Notes: generated by a model not told the origin, from the letters alone. A DNA stretch of 64,000 nucleotides from Amyelois transitella (GCF_032362555.1 NC_083534.1:2527001-2591000), one strand, 5' to 3'. Shown: positions 35,637-46,196, counted from the stretch's first letter. Program-made: numbers and translations.

Positions 35637-38438
35637 CAAATATTACTAGTAAAAAGTATGTAAGTATGTTCTTCTTTCCATATATTTTCTACCCCTACTC
35701 TTGACGTCTACAATAATAATCAATACCTATGAAAATAATCTCAAACATAATATAAGCACTTTGTTTCTTTTAAACTTGCCATAACATTTAAGTTAGGAAA
35801 TCAAATTTCTAAAGTATCAATAAATTTAAGTATCTTTTTCAACAATGCTGTCGCGTGTAGGTAAGGCATTTTCAATATCAGCCCTAAAATCAAATAAAAA
35901 AGGAAAGAGTTTCGTTTTTAATCTTCACCTTTATATTTTTTTTTTTCATAAATAATACCCATAAAAATGGGAATAAGAACGGAATCTTTCCTCCAATTTC
36001 AATGCCTTCGCCGTAATTTTTATTTGGCATTTGCCTGGATTATATCAAATTCTTTAAATTTAACAACAAAATTCATGTAAAGCCAAGTGTAATGTATTTT
36101 TTTATTTATTTATGTATAATTAGAGATTAAGTAGAATAAGAAAAAGAAGCAATAATAATAGATAATTTATGTCTATAATGCATTTTGACAAATCAGTTAC
36201 CTATAATTTATTTCGTTACTGCTTAAATTGCAAATATTTTTATAAGATACTTACTAAATTAAATAATTCTACTAAATTATGAGTGTACTTAGAATACATA
36301 TTATTAATATAATTTTAATTAAGTAATATAATATATGTAACGTGTTCAGACTTATATTTGTGTCACTCCCAATTAAAATTTACTACTTACATAATTGAAA
36401 TTGAAAACTTTTATAAATAATTATGAATGAAAGATGTTTAACTAATGATGAATATCTATCTACATGTAATGTAAGTCTGAACACTTTTATTTATAAACAT
36501 ATCTTCATTGTAATAATTATCTAGATTTAACTATAAATATTACTGGAGGCTGCGTATGGTGGGGTAAAATGAACTGACAACAAAAAAAATCACAGTAGAT
36601 ATATCTACTAAAATATATTATCAGACCGCATACCTAATTAATACTATTTCGGTATCACTGAAAGCGTACACTCAGAAATATTTACTCCTATACACAACAT
36701 TAAAAAAAAATCGCTCTATTTTCCTCACATTTGAATAACGAATGGCCGTTGCCAAACTGTCGAAAATGCAAACAAAACAGCGGCGCCCGCCAAATGCAGT
36801 CCACAGATAATAAATCGAAGTTCCTCTTTGACAATATTCGTCTAGAATGTGATTGTGTAGCATTAGATGTTGTGCTAATATAAGTCGTATTTTATTTAAA
36901 AAAATAATATATATTTCACTGGATTTTTAGTAAGACCTATCTCAGTGTTATGTCACTGTTTAAATGTATATAAATCAACATCGTGTAAACTTTTGTAAGT
37001 AAGCAATAACTAGATACAGTTATCAACCCTTTTTGGATATCTCCCATCTTAAATTACTTAATCTGGCGTAGAAAAGCTGCTTAGTATTGCAATTTTGCGT
37101 TTAATTATGACGTGAAACGGGGCAGCAATAGTTTATCGCGCGATAAAAACATCGTGGCATGCCATGCCAACTCCGCTGGTAAAGGTGTGAACAGACCGTA
37201 ATCTTAAGTCATAGCATAGCTCTTGCACTGAGATGGATGGACAGGTAGGTACCTATTTAGAAAGAATCCAAAAGGTTTTTCTCTTTCTAAACAACTAATT
37301 AATTTTCTTAGATTTTAACATAGTTGTAAGTCAATCTCGTAATTGTTGTAGGTAGAGATAGATTAATCTTGTAAATATTTTATATTGAGTTTTTATTTTT
37401 TTGTTTTACTACTTAAATAGAATTTGGTGATTAATAAACATCATGTAAATAAAAAATATATTGTCGTTTCATTTTTTATTACTCTTTAAAATTGGAATGT
37501 GAAAGAGAAATTTTGGAGGAGGCCTTTTTTTAAGAGGCTAAATATACTATATATACTTGGGAATATTTTTGTAGGCGATAGGCGAGCAACCTGTCACTAT
37601 TAGAATTTCAATTCGATCATTAGGCCAATACAGCTGGATATCGCCTTTATCATTCACCACGGTTGACTCAATGTAGGCTAATTAGCGAAGTCGCTTTTGA
37701 GTCATATACAGGGAGATTGCTAGTTAACTTAACCTCTGATCTGCCGAACCCGCGATCCTATTTAAAAATGGCAGAATATTGAAGTGGACAAAATTTGTAG
37801 TTGGAAGGATAACACGCTAAGAAGCCCTTTCTTTGGATTGGCATTTACCTGGGATAGGGATCATAGACGTGATTATATGTATGTAAGTTAATTTAAGTAA
37901 ATTTATATTGGGCGCCGCCTATTTGTCATGCCTGTAGAAATAAGGTTGGTAAGTTATAAGCTCCAGTCCTAATTTTAAGACCAATGTACCTACTCTTAGT
38001 GGGCAAATAAATTTATATGAACCACGTTGCCAAAATTCAGTGCAGGCTACTTTTAACCTCTGAGCTGCCGAAACCACGATCCAATTTACACCCGCATCTG
38101 CCGCGGGAAGTCAATTTTTGGAGCGAGAAAGGAGTATTTCCAAAGTTATGCACTAATACGAGTATTCAAAATAAAATAAAAAGCTTGGCCGGTAGGTCGA
38201 GCGTAGATCAGAGCTTTATCAGTTGAAGCAACTGCACTGATTGGCGCTTAGGCAACTGAGAAGTTAAGGGCCACCGGGTAAGACTCGGAAGTCTTGGCGG
38301 GATGACATTTATTTTTAACAGATAGTGAAAAGTCAATGACAGGAATTTACGGATGATGAAAGGGCCCTTCCCTTTCAACAAAGGGACCCGATACCAGGTT
38401 AAATAAAATAAAACCAAATATTACATAAATACATTTAA
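35637..38438. other. Intergenic, AT-rich; worn SINE pieces, no gene recognised
   Basis: Contains a worn SINE middle at 37561-37652 (GGCGAGCAACCTGTCACTAT) and a SINE-like tail near 37850-37885 (TAGACGTGATTATATGTATG). A candidate small MITE at 36342-36484 is listed separately. A Helitron-like scrap lies near 38096-38115 (CTGCCGCGGGAAGTC). Confidence 0.4.
36342..36484. mobile_element. Candidate short MITE, 13-bp terminal inverted repeats
   Basis: GTGTTCAGACTTA at 36342-36354 is exactly inverted at 36472-36484, and the match extends a few bases inward. The ~117 bp interior is AT-rich and non-coding. No clear target duplication, so chance cannot be excluded. Confidence 0.35.
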
Positions 38439-38717
38439 TCATACATTGAAACTGTCACTTATCACAAAATCACTCTGTTTCACTTCCAAACTTTTTAACT
38501 CATCCTTCTTCGTTTTATCTTGATTATCTGTGGCCGTAATGTCGCTTTCCTTCACATGTTTCCCGTGTTTGGCCGCGAGGTGGCGTTTCAGCCCGCGCCG
38601 CCGGGTGTAAGTGGCGCTGCAGTGCTCGCAAGCGAACGACTGCGAGCGCTCGTGCGCAGACGCCACATGCTCTTCCAAACTTATCTTGTAGCCGAACTTT
38701 TTGTTGCAAATGTTACA
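38439..38717 (-). CDS. ZAD zinc-finger gene exon 4
   Basis: The acceptor is TTATTATTGCAG|TGT. It encodes two fingers (CNICNKKFGYKISLEEH and CEHCSATYTRRRGLKRH) and a polar, Lys/Asp/Ser-rich C-terminal tail ending at TGA 38441-38439. Confidence 0.85.
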   Translation of the reverse strand, partial: CNICNKKFGYKISLEEHVASAHERSQSFACEHCSATYTRRRGLKRHLAAKHGKHVKESDITATDNQDKTKKDELKSLEVKQSDFVISDSFNV

Positions 38718-41700
38718 CTGCAATAATAAAGAGGGAAGAAGTTGTAATATGAAACAAGTATTATGTATTTACTTATAACGTTCGTTTACGTACTGATATG
38801 GGTAAAATCCACACACACACTCGACATGACACGGCAAGCCTCTACAAAGCGATGGGACGCTAATTGCAAATACAACATAAACAAAAAACAACACATACAA
38901 AATGATGGCGATGTGCTAGCAACCTGTCACTATTTTAATATCAATTCTACCATTAAGCCAAATAGCTGAACGTGGCGATTCAGTCTTTTCAAGACTGTTG
39001 GCTCTGTCTACCCCGCAAGGGATATAGACGTGACCATATGTATGTACAAAAAACATATATATATATATATACATATATATTTGATATTACATAATGGATA
39101 TAATATCATTTAATAATATATATAGATAGTAGATATACTAGAGAGTATATCTACTCATCGTTCATTCAATTAGACGGCTTCTGTGGCGCAGCGGTAGTAC
39201 GCTTGTCTTTAACACCAGAGGTCCCGATTCGTATCCCGGCCAGCGCATGATGAGAAAGGAACTTTTTCTGATTGGCCTGGGTCTTAACCCACCTGATACC
39301 GCTTGAGTCCGCCGTGCCTCCGGAGGTGCGCCTGCAAGTTGGAGCTGGATATGCACCGCTGGGGGCAGATGTCGCAGCTGTAAGGGCGTTCTCCTGTATG
39401 CTTCCTGGAAATTAAGGAGAAGTTAGGTTTTACATATATATGTATGTATAAGTAGAAGTTAGGTTTTACATTATATCCTACTACTATTATAAAGGCGAAA
39501 GTTTGTATGGATGTTTGTTACTCTTTCACGCAAAAGCTACTGAACCGATTACCATGAAATTTGGTATGTAGGTAGCTGAAGACCCAGAATAACACATAGG
39601 CTACTTTTTATCCCAGAGTTCCCGCGGGATTGATAGGGTTTCCATGCGGACGAAGTCGCGGGCGGCCTCTAGTGTATGTATAAGTAGGAGTTAGGTTTTA
39701 CATATATATGTATGTATAAGTAGGAGAAGTTAGGTTTACATACATACATATAGTATACATACATACATACATACAGTATACATACATATATATGTAAAAT
39801 CTAACTTCTCCTACTTATACATACATACATACATACATACATAAAATCACGCCTCTTTCCCGGAGGGGTAGGCAGAGACTACCTCTTTCCACTTGCCACG
39901 ATCTCTGCATACTTCTTTCGCTTCGTCCACATTCATAACTCTCTTCATACAAGCTCGGCGGTTTCGGGTACTTTTGACCTGACCCTTTACCAGGACGTCC
40001 TTAATTTGATCAAGATACGTTCGTCTAGGTCTTCCCACTCCGACCTTTCCCTCCACACTCTCCTTGTATATCTGCTTAGTCAACCTGCTTTCATTCATCC
40101 TCTCCACATGACCGAACCATCTTAACATACCCTTTTCTATTCCTGTAACTACATCTTCTTTCACATCACAACATTCCCTTATCACGCTGTTCCTTATCCT
40201 GTCACTCAATTTCACACCCATCATACTCCTTAACGCTCTCATTTCCACTGCATTTATTCTGCTTTCATGCTTCTTTTGCCATACCCAACTTTCACTCCCA
40301 TACATTAATGTCGGGACCAACACGCCCCTGTGCACAGCCAGTCGAGCCTTTTTGGATAGTTTCTGACTGCTCATAAAGGCATGCAAAGCTCCATTCACCA
40401 TGTTCCCCGCGTTCACTCTCCTTTCAATATCACTATCATACTTGCCATCTGATGTAAACTTTGATCCTAGATATACAAACTCTTTCACTTGCTCCACTTT
40501 TTCTCCTCCAATCAAAATATTACATGCTGTCATTTCTTTCTCCATTTCAAAAACCAGTGTTTTAGTTTTACTTACGTTCACTTTCATTCCTTTCTCTTTT
40601 AAAGCTTCATGCATACAGTTTACCATCTCCTGTAACTCCTCCGCTGATGACGCCAGTATAACCTGATCGTCGGCATAGAGCAGACATTTGACGAGTAACT
40701 CATTCATCCTTAATCCACTTTCAGACTCTTTCAAATCTGTCAAGCAGCTATCCATAAATAGGTTGAACAGCCACGGTGACGCAACACATCCTTGCCTAAC
40801 GCCTTTCTCAATCTTAAACCACTCAGTGTGCGCTCCGTTTATCCTGACACAAGCACTCGAATCCTCATATAAGGATTTCAGTGCTCGTATTAAGAGACTG
40901 CTCACCCCATGCATAGAAAGTGCTGACCACAATTCATTCCTCTCAACTCTGTCATAGGCCTTTTCCAGATCTACGAATGTGCAATAGACTTTTTGACTCT
41001 TGGCCAAAAACTTTTCGGCTATGCACCGCAAGGAAAAGACCTGATCAGTACATCCCATTCCCTTTCGAAATCCCGCTTGAGCATCCCATATTTTGTCATC
41101 AGTTTCATTCCTGACTCTATTAATCAATACCTTAGCATACAATTTGCCGACGACGCTAAGCAGGCTTATACCACGATAATTTTTGCAGTCCAGCTGTGAC
41201 CCTTTTCCTTTGTAAAGTGGCACGATAACAGCCTTACACCAATCTTTTGGTACTCGGCCGCTTCTCCAACACAAATTGAAAAGGCAGTACAACTGACTAG
41301 CTACTACGCCTTTTCCTGCTTTAAGCATCTCGACCGACACTCTATCACACCCAGCAGCCTTTCCCGCTTTCATACTCTTAAGTGCTTCCACAATTTCGAA
41401 CATTTCAATTTCGCCTTCCATCTCATTCTCTTTTTCTTCGCTATAGCAGAAATCTTTCTTATTTCCTTCCTTTTTTTCAAATAAACTTTCAAAATAGTCC
41501 TTCCATATCTTTAGTACACATTCTTCTCCTTTCACAACGCTACCATCCTGGCATCTGATCCTAGTCAGCTCTCTGGTTATAGTATTTCCTCGGGCTGACC
41601 TTACGGATTTCCAGAATACTTTCAGATTTGACTGAAAGTCTTCTGATAGCCTTTTATCAAAATCCTCTTTATACTCTTCTTTCTTTCTAATCACAGCTTT

Positions 41701-44700
41701 CTTAACCAAATCTTTCATTTTCTTATATTCCTTACGTGCTTCATTCACATCTTCATCTATAACCTCTTGCATTCTTAAGTTAGCTTTTGCTGCTAACAAA
41801 TCCAGCCATACATATATATGTAAAACCTAACTTCTCCTACTTATACATACATATATATATGTAAAACCTAACTCCTACTTATACATACATTAGAGGCCGC
41901 CCGCGACTTCGTCCGCATGGAAACCCTATCAATCCCGCGGGAACTCTGGGATAAAAAGTAGCCTATGTGTTATTCTGGGTCTTCAGCTACCTATATACCA
42001 AATTTCATGGTAATCGGTTCAGTAGTTTTTGCGTGAAAGAGTAACAAACATCCATACAAACTTTCGCCTTTATAATAGTAGTAGGATACTGTACCGTGTG
42101 GTTCCCGGCACCATTATAAAAAAAAAAGAAAAAAAAAATTTTAAATCACATTAACCACATTCATTTATGATTTGACAGAATTGAAATTATAATAAAATCT
42201 TGTCAATGTAAAAATTATAATAAAGTAACAGTTCATCAGATCAGACAAGAGCATCGGTTAGTATTCAAACTAATGTAGGTACATTACTTTGAAAATACTT
42301 ATTGGTACATGGCCGAGGTGGGATTTGAACCTGTGCCTTTTTGCGCCACACGCATTTTATATCGAGCATCTTACCCATTCCACCACCGACACTCTAATAA
42401 AGATAATTTGTATTTTTTTGTATCCTCACCTTGTGGGTTAGGCTCACAAATGAACGGAAAAATTGGAAGGATCTGGATCTTCAGGCCTTTGTGTCTAAAA
42501 GATACGCTGATGGAGACCCATGTGCTTTTTTATAACTGTTGCATATGTGTTATTCTTAACCTACATACATACATACATATGATCACGTCTTTACCCCTTA
42601 CGGGGTAGACAGAACCAATAGTCTTGAAAAGACTGATAGGCCACGTTCAGCTGTTTGGCTTAATGATAGAATTGAGATTCAAATTGTGACTGGTTGCTAG
42701 CCCATTGCCTAAAAGAAGAATCCCAAGTTTATAAGCTTATCCCTTAGTCGCCTTTTACGACATCCATGGGAACGAGATGGAGTGGTCCTATTCTTTTTTT
42801 ATTGGTGCCGGGAACCACACGGCACTGTGTAATTGTTAATCTGTAAGTCAGCAATAAAGGCTTTTGAAATTTACATTGTAATCCCACCTTATATGAACGA
42901 TGAGTGACAACTCTTATTTATATTTACGTACCTGATATAGCAAAATTTCAAGAAAAATGGCTCAGTAGATAATATGTGTGAAGATACAACAAATGTGTCC
43001 CCACCTTATATGAACGGTGAGTGACGACCGCTGCGTTGTCCTGAAGCCGCAGTGCGGACACACATGCTGCTTCGTGCCCGTGTGCGTTAGTTTGTGCTTG
43101 TGCAAGTAGTCATGCCTCGTGAACACTCTGCCGCATGTCTGTGGAATGATAACTTAGGTTTATTGATTTCATCAGTACCAATGACTCTTTTCTTAAATCT
43201 TCTTTCGTTTTAGTGCTTGCAGTGGAAATGAGCATTAAGGAGTATGATGGGTGTGAAATTGAGTGACTAGATAAGGAACAGCGTGATAAGGGAATGTTGT
43301 GATGTGAAAGAAAATGTAGTTACAGGAATAGAAAAGGGTATGTTGAGATGGTTCGGTCATGTGGAGAGGATGAATGAAAGCAGGTTGGCTAAGCAGATAT
43401 ACAAGGAGAGTGTGGAGGGAAAGGTCGGAGTGGGTAGACCTAGATGAACATATCTTGATCAAATTAAGGACGTCCTGATAAAAGGTAAGGTCAAAAATAC
43501 CCGAAACCACTGAGCTTGCATGAAGAGTGTTATGAATGTGGATGAAGCAAAGGAAGTATGCAGAGATCGTGGCAAGTGGAAAGAGGTAGTCTCTGCCTAC
43601 CCCTCCGGGAAAGAGGTGTAATTTTATGTATGTATGTTTTAGTGCTTACGATGATCTTAAGATAAAGGACACCGTTGTAAGGAAACCTGCACATCAGGCA
43701 ACTGAATGTGTAACCATGATCCAATACGAGTTAGGTTTCCTGCAAAAAGGTTTGCGTGGTCATAACAGTGGTTTTAATATATCTACAGCTTTCTGCCTGG
43801 TTCCTATCTCCTCCAGAACACTGTTTATCTTTAAAGCATCCTGGATTTTATTACAATATTCAAGGGTAAGAAAATATACTCACTTCACATACAAATTTCT
43901 TAGCACACTGTTCAGCCACATGGGCTCTCAAACATTCCTTAGTTTTGAACAACTGTGAGCATTTACTACACCGAAATAAATGTTCAGGCAAGTTCACAAA
44001 AGAACTTTCCCTGTGATCTCTCAAATGGACGTCGTAAATACTTCTTGAAGGCAGGAAGCGTTCACACAAATAACACTTATATCCATCTTTTAAACCTTTA
44101 CAAAAAGTCACTTCATGGGCACGCCTCGTTTTACCAGATTTGAACCTCTTCTCACATCCAAAACACTTATAAAATCCATTCACTTCAATCCCGTGGCATT
44201 TTTCGTTATGTTTAGAAAACTCATCTTTTGTTCGCAAATCGAATCTACATTTTTTACAGTATGTGGGTGATTTTTTTTGTCGATAATTTGCTTTTTTAAT
44301 TTTTGGTCTCTCGCTAGAAGAATTCTGGCACATGCTGTCTACATCTGAATTCTTTTCTGAATTGAAACAGTCCAAAAAGTTCTCAACATCATCAATCAAG
44401 TCCGTTTTAGTAAATTCCAAATTGGAAAATTCTACTTTTTCTATTTTTACAACCGAATCCAAATTGTCATTCTTTTGTTTTATTATTTGGTGTAACTTCC
44501 GATCTTTTTCTTTGCATTCTGTTTTGAAATCATAAAATTTTTCAATTTTATCACAACAACTTAGGCATGCTCGGTTTGGAAAAAATAACTGGGTCAGATC
44601 TACGTCGAGGCAATCTTGTATCTTATCAAATAATGCATCTTTAGTAAGGCTCTGAGTATTAATTATTTTCCACATTAATTCCCTTTCCGCTTTTTTACAC

Positions 44701-44783
44701 CAGCATAATCTGCACACGTCTTCTTGAAGAAAGTATTCATAGGAATATATATCGGTGTTGATAGCTATTGAATTGCTATCCAT
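38439..44783 (-). CDS. ZAD-type C2H2 zinc-finger protein, four exons
   Basis: Exons in order: 44783-43884, 43138-43005, 39404-39293, 38717-38439. They join in frame (phases 0, 2, 0) to 474 codons plus stop. The N-terminus carries a zinc-finger-associated domain (ZAD), with Cys pairs in DVCRLCWC and RACLSCCDKIEKF. An acidic linker follows, then about nine C2H2 fingers. One finger is split across exons 1-2 (FVCE|TCGRVF) and a TGERPY-type linker appears after the exon 2-3 join. ZAD proteins are insect-enriched nuclear DNA-binding factors that dimerise through the ZAD; the target is unknown. The first ATG in frame is 44783. The introns are packed with SINEs, LINEs and Helitron-like DNA. An ATTAAA overlaps the stop codon. 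Confidence 0.85.
38905..39047 (+). mobile_element. SINE copy, 5'-truncated, in ZAD-gene intron 3
   Basis: From GGCGATGTGCTAGCAACCTG to CCCCGCAAGGGATATAGACG and the TATG tail. Antisense to the host gene. A (TA)n run follows at 39055-39079. Confidence 0.85.
39170..39285 (+). mobile_element. tRNA-derived SINE abutting a splice donor
   Basis: tRNA-like head CTGTGGCGCAGCGGTAGTAC with box B region GATTCGTATCCCGGCC, then CATGATGAGAAAGGAACTT and GATTGGCCTGGGTCTT. It stops 5-6 bases from the splice donor of ZAD-gene exon 3 (intron begins at 39292 on the minus strand) and lies antisense to the gene. Confidence 0.75.
39293..39404 (-). CDS. ZAD zinc-finger gene exon 3
   Basis: The acceptor is TTAATTTCCAG|G and the donor is CAG|GTGGGT. 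The 112 bases complete a split Arg codon and encode the linker HTGERPYSC and the finger CDICPQRCISSSNLQAHLRRH. Confidence 0.85.
39474..39739 (+). repeat. Left arm of large inverted repeat (Helitron-like family 2 plus intron unit)
   Basis: Contains a complete family-2 Helitron-like element, 39476-39672 (TCCTACTACTATTATAAAGG to GGCGGCCTCTAG). This is followed by repeats of a unit containing GTATAAGTAGGAGAAGTTAG and TTTTACATATATATGTAT. The whole is repeated in inverted orientation at 41825-42088 with only a handful of differences. The unit also occurs once next to the exon 3 acceptor (39415-39475), so it probably came from the gene's own intron. Confidence 0.85.
39842..41808 (-). mobile_element. 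RTE-like LINE, 5'-truncated, reverse transcriptase ORF largely intact
   Basis: About 2 kb LINE in ZAD-gene intron 2, sense with the host gene. The ~650-codon frame (41799-39847) has reverse-transcriptase motifs in order: FVDLEKAYD near residue 277, RQGCVASPWLFNLFMD near 336-350 and YADD near 375. A C-terminal part with WFGHVERM and GRPRRTYLDQIKD follows. There is no apurinic endonuclease domain, so the 5' half is missing. The stop codon lies 4 bases from the (TATG)n tail, so there is virtually no 3' UTR, as in RTE-type elements. The clade call is by appearance only. Confidence 0.85.
39847..41799 (-). CDS. LINE reverse transcriptase, N-terminally truncated
   Basis: Open for 650 codons with no internal stop. 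The first ATG in the frame is at about codon 10, but the true start would lie in the missing 5' part. Function: reverse transcription of LINE RNA primed at the target nick. The last residues SAYPSGKEA are encoded by the same ~45 bp that resemble the SINE 3' end. A complete RT frame with no stop suggests recent insertion, though without an endonuclease it cannot be autonomous. Confidence 0.85.
   Translation of the reverse strand: MLAAKANLRMQEVIDEDVNEARKEYKKMKDLVKKAVIRKKEEYKEDFDKRLSEDFQSNLKVFWKSVRSARGNTITRELTRIRCQDGSVVKGEECVLKIWKDYFESLFEKKEGNKKDFCYSEEKENEMEGEIEMFEIVEALKSMKAGKAAGCDRVSVEMLKAGKGVVASQLYCLFNLCWRSGRVPKDWCKAVIVPLYKGKGSQLDCKNYRGISLLSVVGKLYAKVLINRVRNETDDKIWDAQAGFRKGMGCTDQVFSLRCIAEKFLAKSQKVYCTFVDLEKAYDRVERNELWSALSMHGVSSLLIRALKSLYEDSSACVRINGAHTEWFKIEKGVRQGCVASPWLFNLFMDSCLTDLKESESGLRMNELLVKCLLYADDQVILASSAEELQEMVNCMHEALKEKGMKVNVSKTKTLVFEMEKEMTACNILIGGEKVEQVKEFVYLGSKFTSDGKYDSDIERRVNAGNMVNGALHAFMSSQKLSKKARLAVHRGVLVPTLMYGSESWVWQKKHESRINAVEMRALRSMMGVKLSDRIRNSVIRECCDVKEDVVTGIEKGMLRWFGHVERMNESRLTKQIYKESVEGKVGVGRPRRTYLDQIKDVLVKGQVKSTRNRRACMKRVMNVDEAKEVCRDRGKWKEVVSAYPSGKEA
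41825..42088 (-). repeat. Right arm of large inverted repeat
   Basis: Inverted match of 39474-39739, ~98% by eye over ~265 bp. It includes a family-2 Helitron-like element at 41890-42086 that ends CTAA on its own strand. The LINE fills the space between the arms. Confidence 0.85.
42090..42112 (+). mobile_element. SINE 5'-head remnant
   Basis: GTACCGTGTGGTTCCCGGCA and a few more bases, followed by A-rich sequence. Only the head of the TATG-tailed SINE is left. Confidence 0.6.
42255..42395 (-). mobile_element. tRNA-derived SINE
   Basis: On the minus strand: GTCGGTGGTGGAATGGGTAA (box A region) and GGTTCAAATCCCACCTCGG (box B region), then CCATGTACCAATAAGT as the start of the body. Homologous to the head at 16799-16883. 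Confidence 0.7.
42560..42827 (-). mobile_element. SINE copy, (TATG)n-tailed family, full length
   Basis: Minus-strand copy from ACATACATACATACATATGA to GGGAACCACACGGCAC, in ZAD-gene intron 2 and sense with the host gene. Confidence 0.88.
43005..43138 (-). CDS. ZAD zinc-finger gene exon 2
   Basis: The acceptor is ATTCCACAG|ACA and the donor is AG|GTGGGG. The 134 bases encode TCGRVFTRHDYLHKHKLTH and a second finger beginning CPHCGFRTTQRSSL. It completes the finger begun in exon 1. Confidence 0.85.
43224..43635 (+). mobile_element. LINE 3' copy in ZAD-gene intron 1, with target duplication
   Basis: 5'-truncated LINE copy (AAGGAGTATGATGGGTGTGA to CTCTGCCTACCCCTCCGGG and TATG tail), antisense to the host gene. 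It is flanked by GTTTTAGTGCTT(G/A)C at 43210-43223 and 43636-43649. The LINE frame is broken, for example by a TGA early in GRPR region sequence. Confidence 0.85.
43884..44783 (-). CDS. ZAD zinc-finger gene exon 1
   Basis: The start is the ATG at 44783 (MDSNSIAIN); the frame upstream has no earlier ATG before the 5' flank. It holds the ZAD (residues ~20-100), an acidic/charged linker, and four to five fingers, including YKCFGCEKRFKSGKTRRAH and FRCSKCSQLFKTKECLRAH. It ends GAA|GTGAGT, a consensus donor. Confidence 0.85.
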
Positions 44784-45051
44784 TTTATTCAAGTATATAA
44801 GATAGTTCAGTTAGTTTTGTTTGGTTTCTAATTTTTTAAATATGTAACTCAACTTAAAAAGGATATTTGTTATTTTGTTTTGTTTGGTTTGTTAGTCTAG
44901 TCTACACAATTTTTTTTCACGAAACGAAAGCTGTCAATGTCAGGTCAGATTCAAAAGTTTACAGTGTTTCCACCCACATCATTTTATAACAAAACGCGCT
45001 AATTTGCAATAAAGAAACCGCGGGTAGTATTATTATACTATTATACCTAGC

Positions 45052-45902
45052 CTTTACCCGCAGCTTCGCAAGCGTGAAAAAAAGCGTCGAATTTAGGGCC
45101 ACCTACAAAAGAACACAGGTTTGTCGCAAATCCTACGGCAATGAACTATCATTAGTTTACCGAGATGAAAAGCACCCTTTGACCTTCTTCAGACTCTTAT
45201 TTATATTTACGTACCTAATATACGCAAAATTTCAAGATTGGCTCAGTAGATAATGCGTGAAGATACAACAATAAAGCAAATACTTTCGCATTTGGCAAAT
45301 TTCAGGGTCTTATTATTTGCTTGGTGCTTTAACTTACAAAGAACAGATTCATTTATATCTATGAATCTCAATTCCATCATTAAGACATTCTGTAAAACAT
45401 GGCCTTCAAGCCTGTGTAGTAAGCTATGTTTAGCTAGAAGGTAAGGTAAAGTTATCCATTTAAGTAATGTTGGAAAAATATAACAGAATTATTTTTTTCC
45501 CGCAGCGGGTGCACCGCATGAATTTAACGACACCAACAAAAAGCGACGAAATTACCACCTTTATACATAGATACATACATAAAATCACGCCTCTTTCCCG
45601 GAGGGGTAGGCAGAGACTACCTCTTTCCACTTGCCACGATCTCTGCATATTTCCTTCGCTTCATCCACACTCATAACTGTCTTCAAGCAACCACCTTTAT
45701 AAGAATAGATAATTGCAATTCCCATGGGAACTATAGTTTTTACCGGGATGATGTGTTTTTAAATTTCTGAAAAAATGCATAGAGTATCTAGGTTTTTCAG
45801 ACTTTTAATTTATTTATATATTTTATTTTATTATATACCTACGTGATATTCCAAGATGATTTATTCAGTGGATAACCCATGAAACAAAACAACTACTTTC
45901 GC
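45052..45902. repeat. Helitron-like relics upstream of the ZAD gene
   Basis: Two worn segments: 45052-45300 (CCCGCAGCTTCGCAAGCGTG) and about 45705-45902 (AGTTTTTACCGGGATG, then TGATATTCCAAGATGA). The LINE tail at 45566 lies between them. No gene recognised from 44784 to 46196. Confidence 0.45.
45566..45689 (-). mobile_element. LINE 3'-end copy with 12-bp target duplication
   Basis: Minus-strand copy: ATACATACATAAAATCACGC, CGGAGGGGTAGGCAGAGAC, then the MNVDEAKE-like coding end. The target duplication is ACCACCTTTATA at 45554-45565 and 45690-45701. Confidence 0.88.
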
Positions 45903-45907
45903 ATTTT

Positions 45908-46171
45908 TCTATACTAATATTATAAAGCTGAAGAGTTTGTTTGTTTGTTTGAACGCGCTAATCTCAGGAACTACTGGTTCGAATTGAACAATTGTGTTGA
46001 ATAGACCATTTATCGAGGAAGGCTTTAGGCTATATAACATCACGCTGCAACTATTAGGAGCGAAGAAATAATGGAAAATGTGAAAAAAACGGGGAAAATT
46101 ATTCAGCCCTCAAGGCTTCACTGATGCCCAAAATAACTATTCCACGCAGACGAAGTCGGGGGCACAGCTAC
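45908..46171 (+). mobile_element. Helitron-like non-autonomous element (family 1)
   Basis: Begins TCTATACTAATATTATAAAG, the best-preserved 5' end of the family, and ends GGGGGCACAGCTAC. The usual CTAG is CTAC here and the hairpin has a base change. Confidence 0.7.
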
Positions 46172-46196
46172 CTTACCTTATATAAGTGAAACGGTG

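Noticed and set aside
39740..39841. CRISPR-like or satellite array
   Set aside because: The repetition is TACA microsatellite and LINE tail mixed with an inverted copy of the intron unit, with no regular spacers.
40400..41199. Several plus-strand ORFs of 60-90 codons
   Set aside because: They are antisense to the LINE reverse transcriptase.
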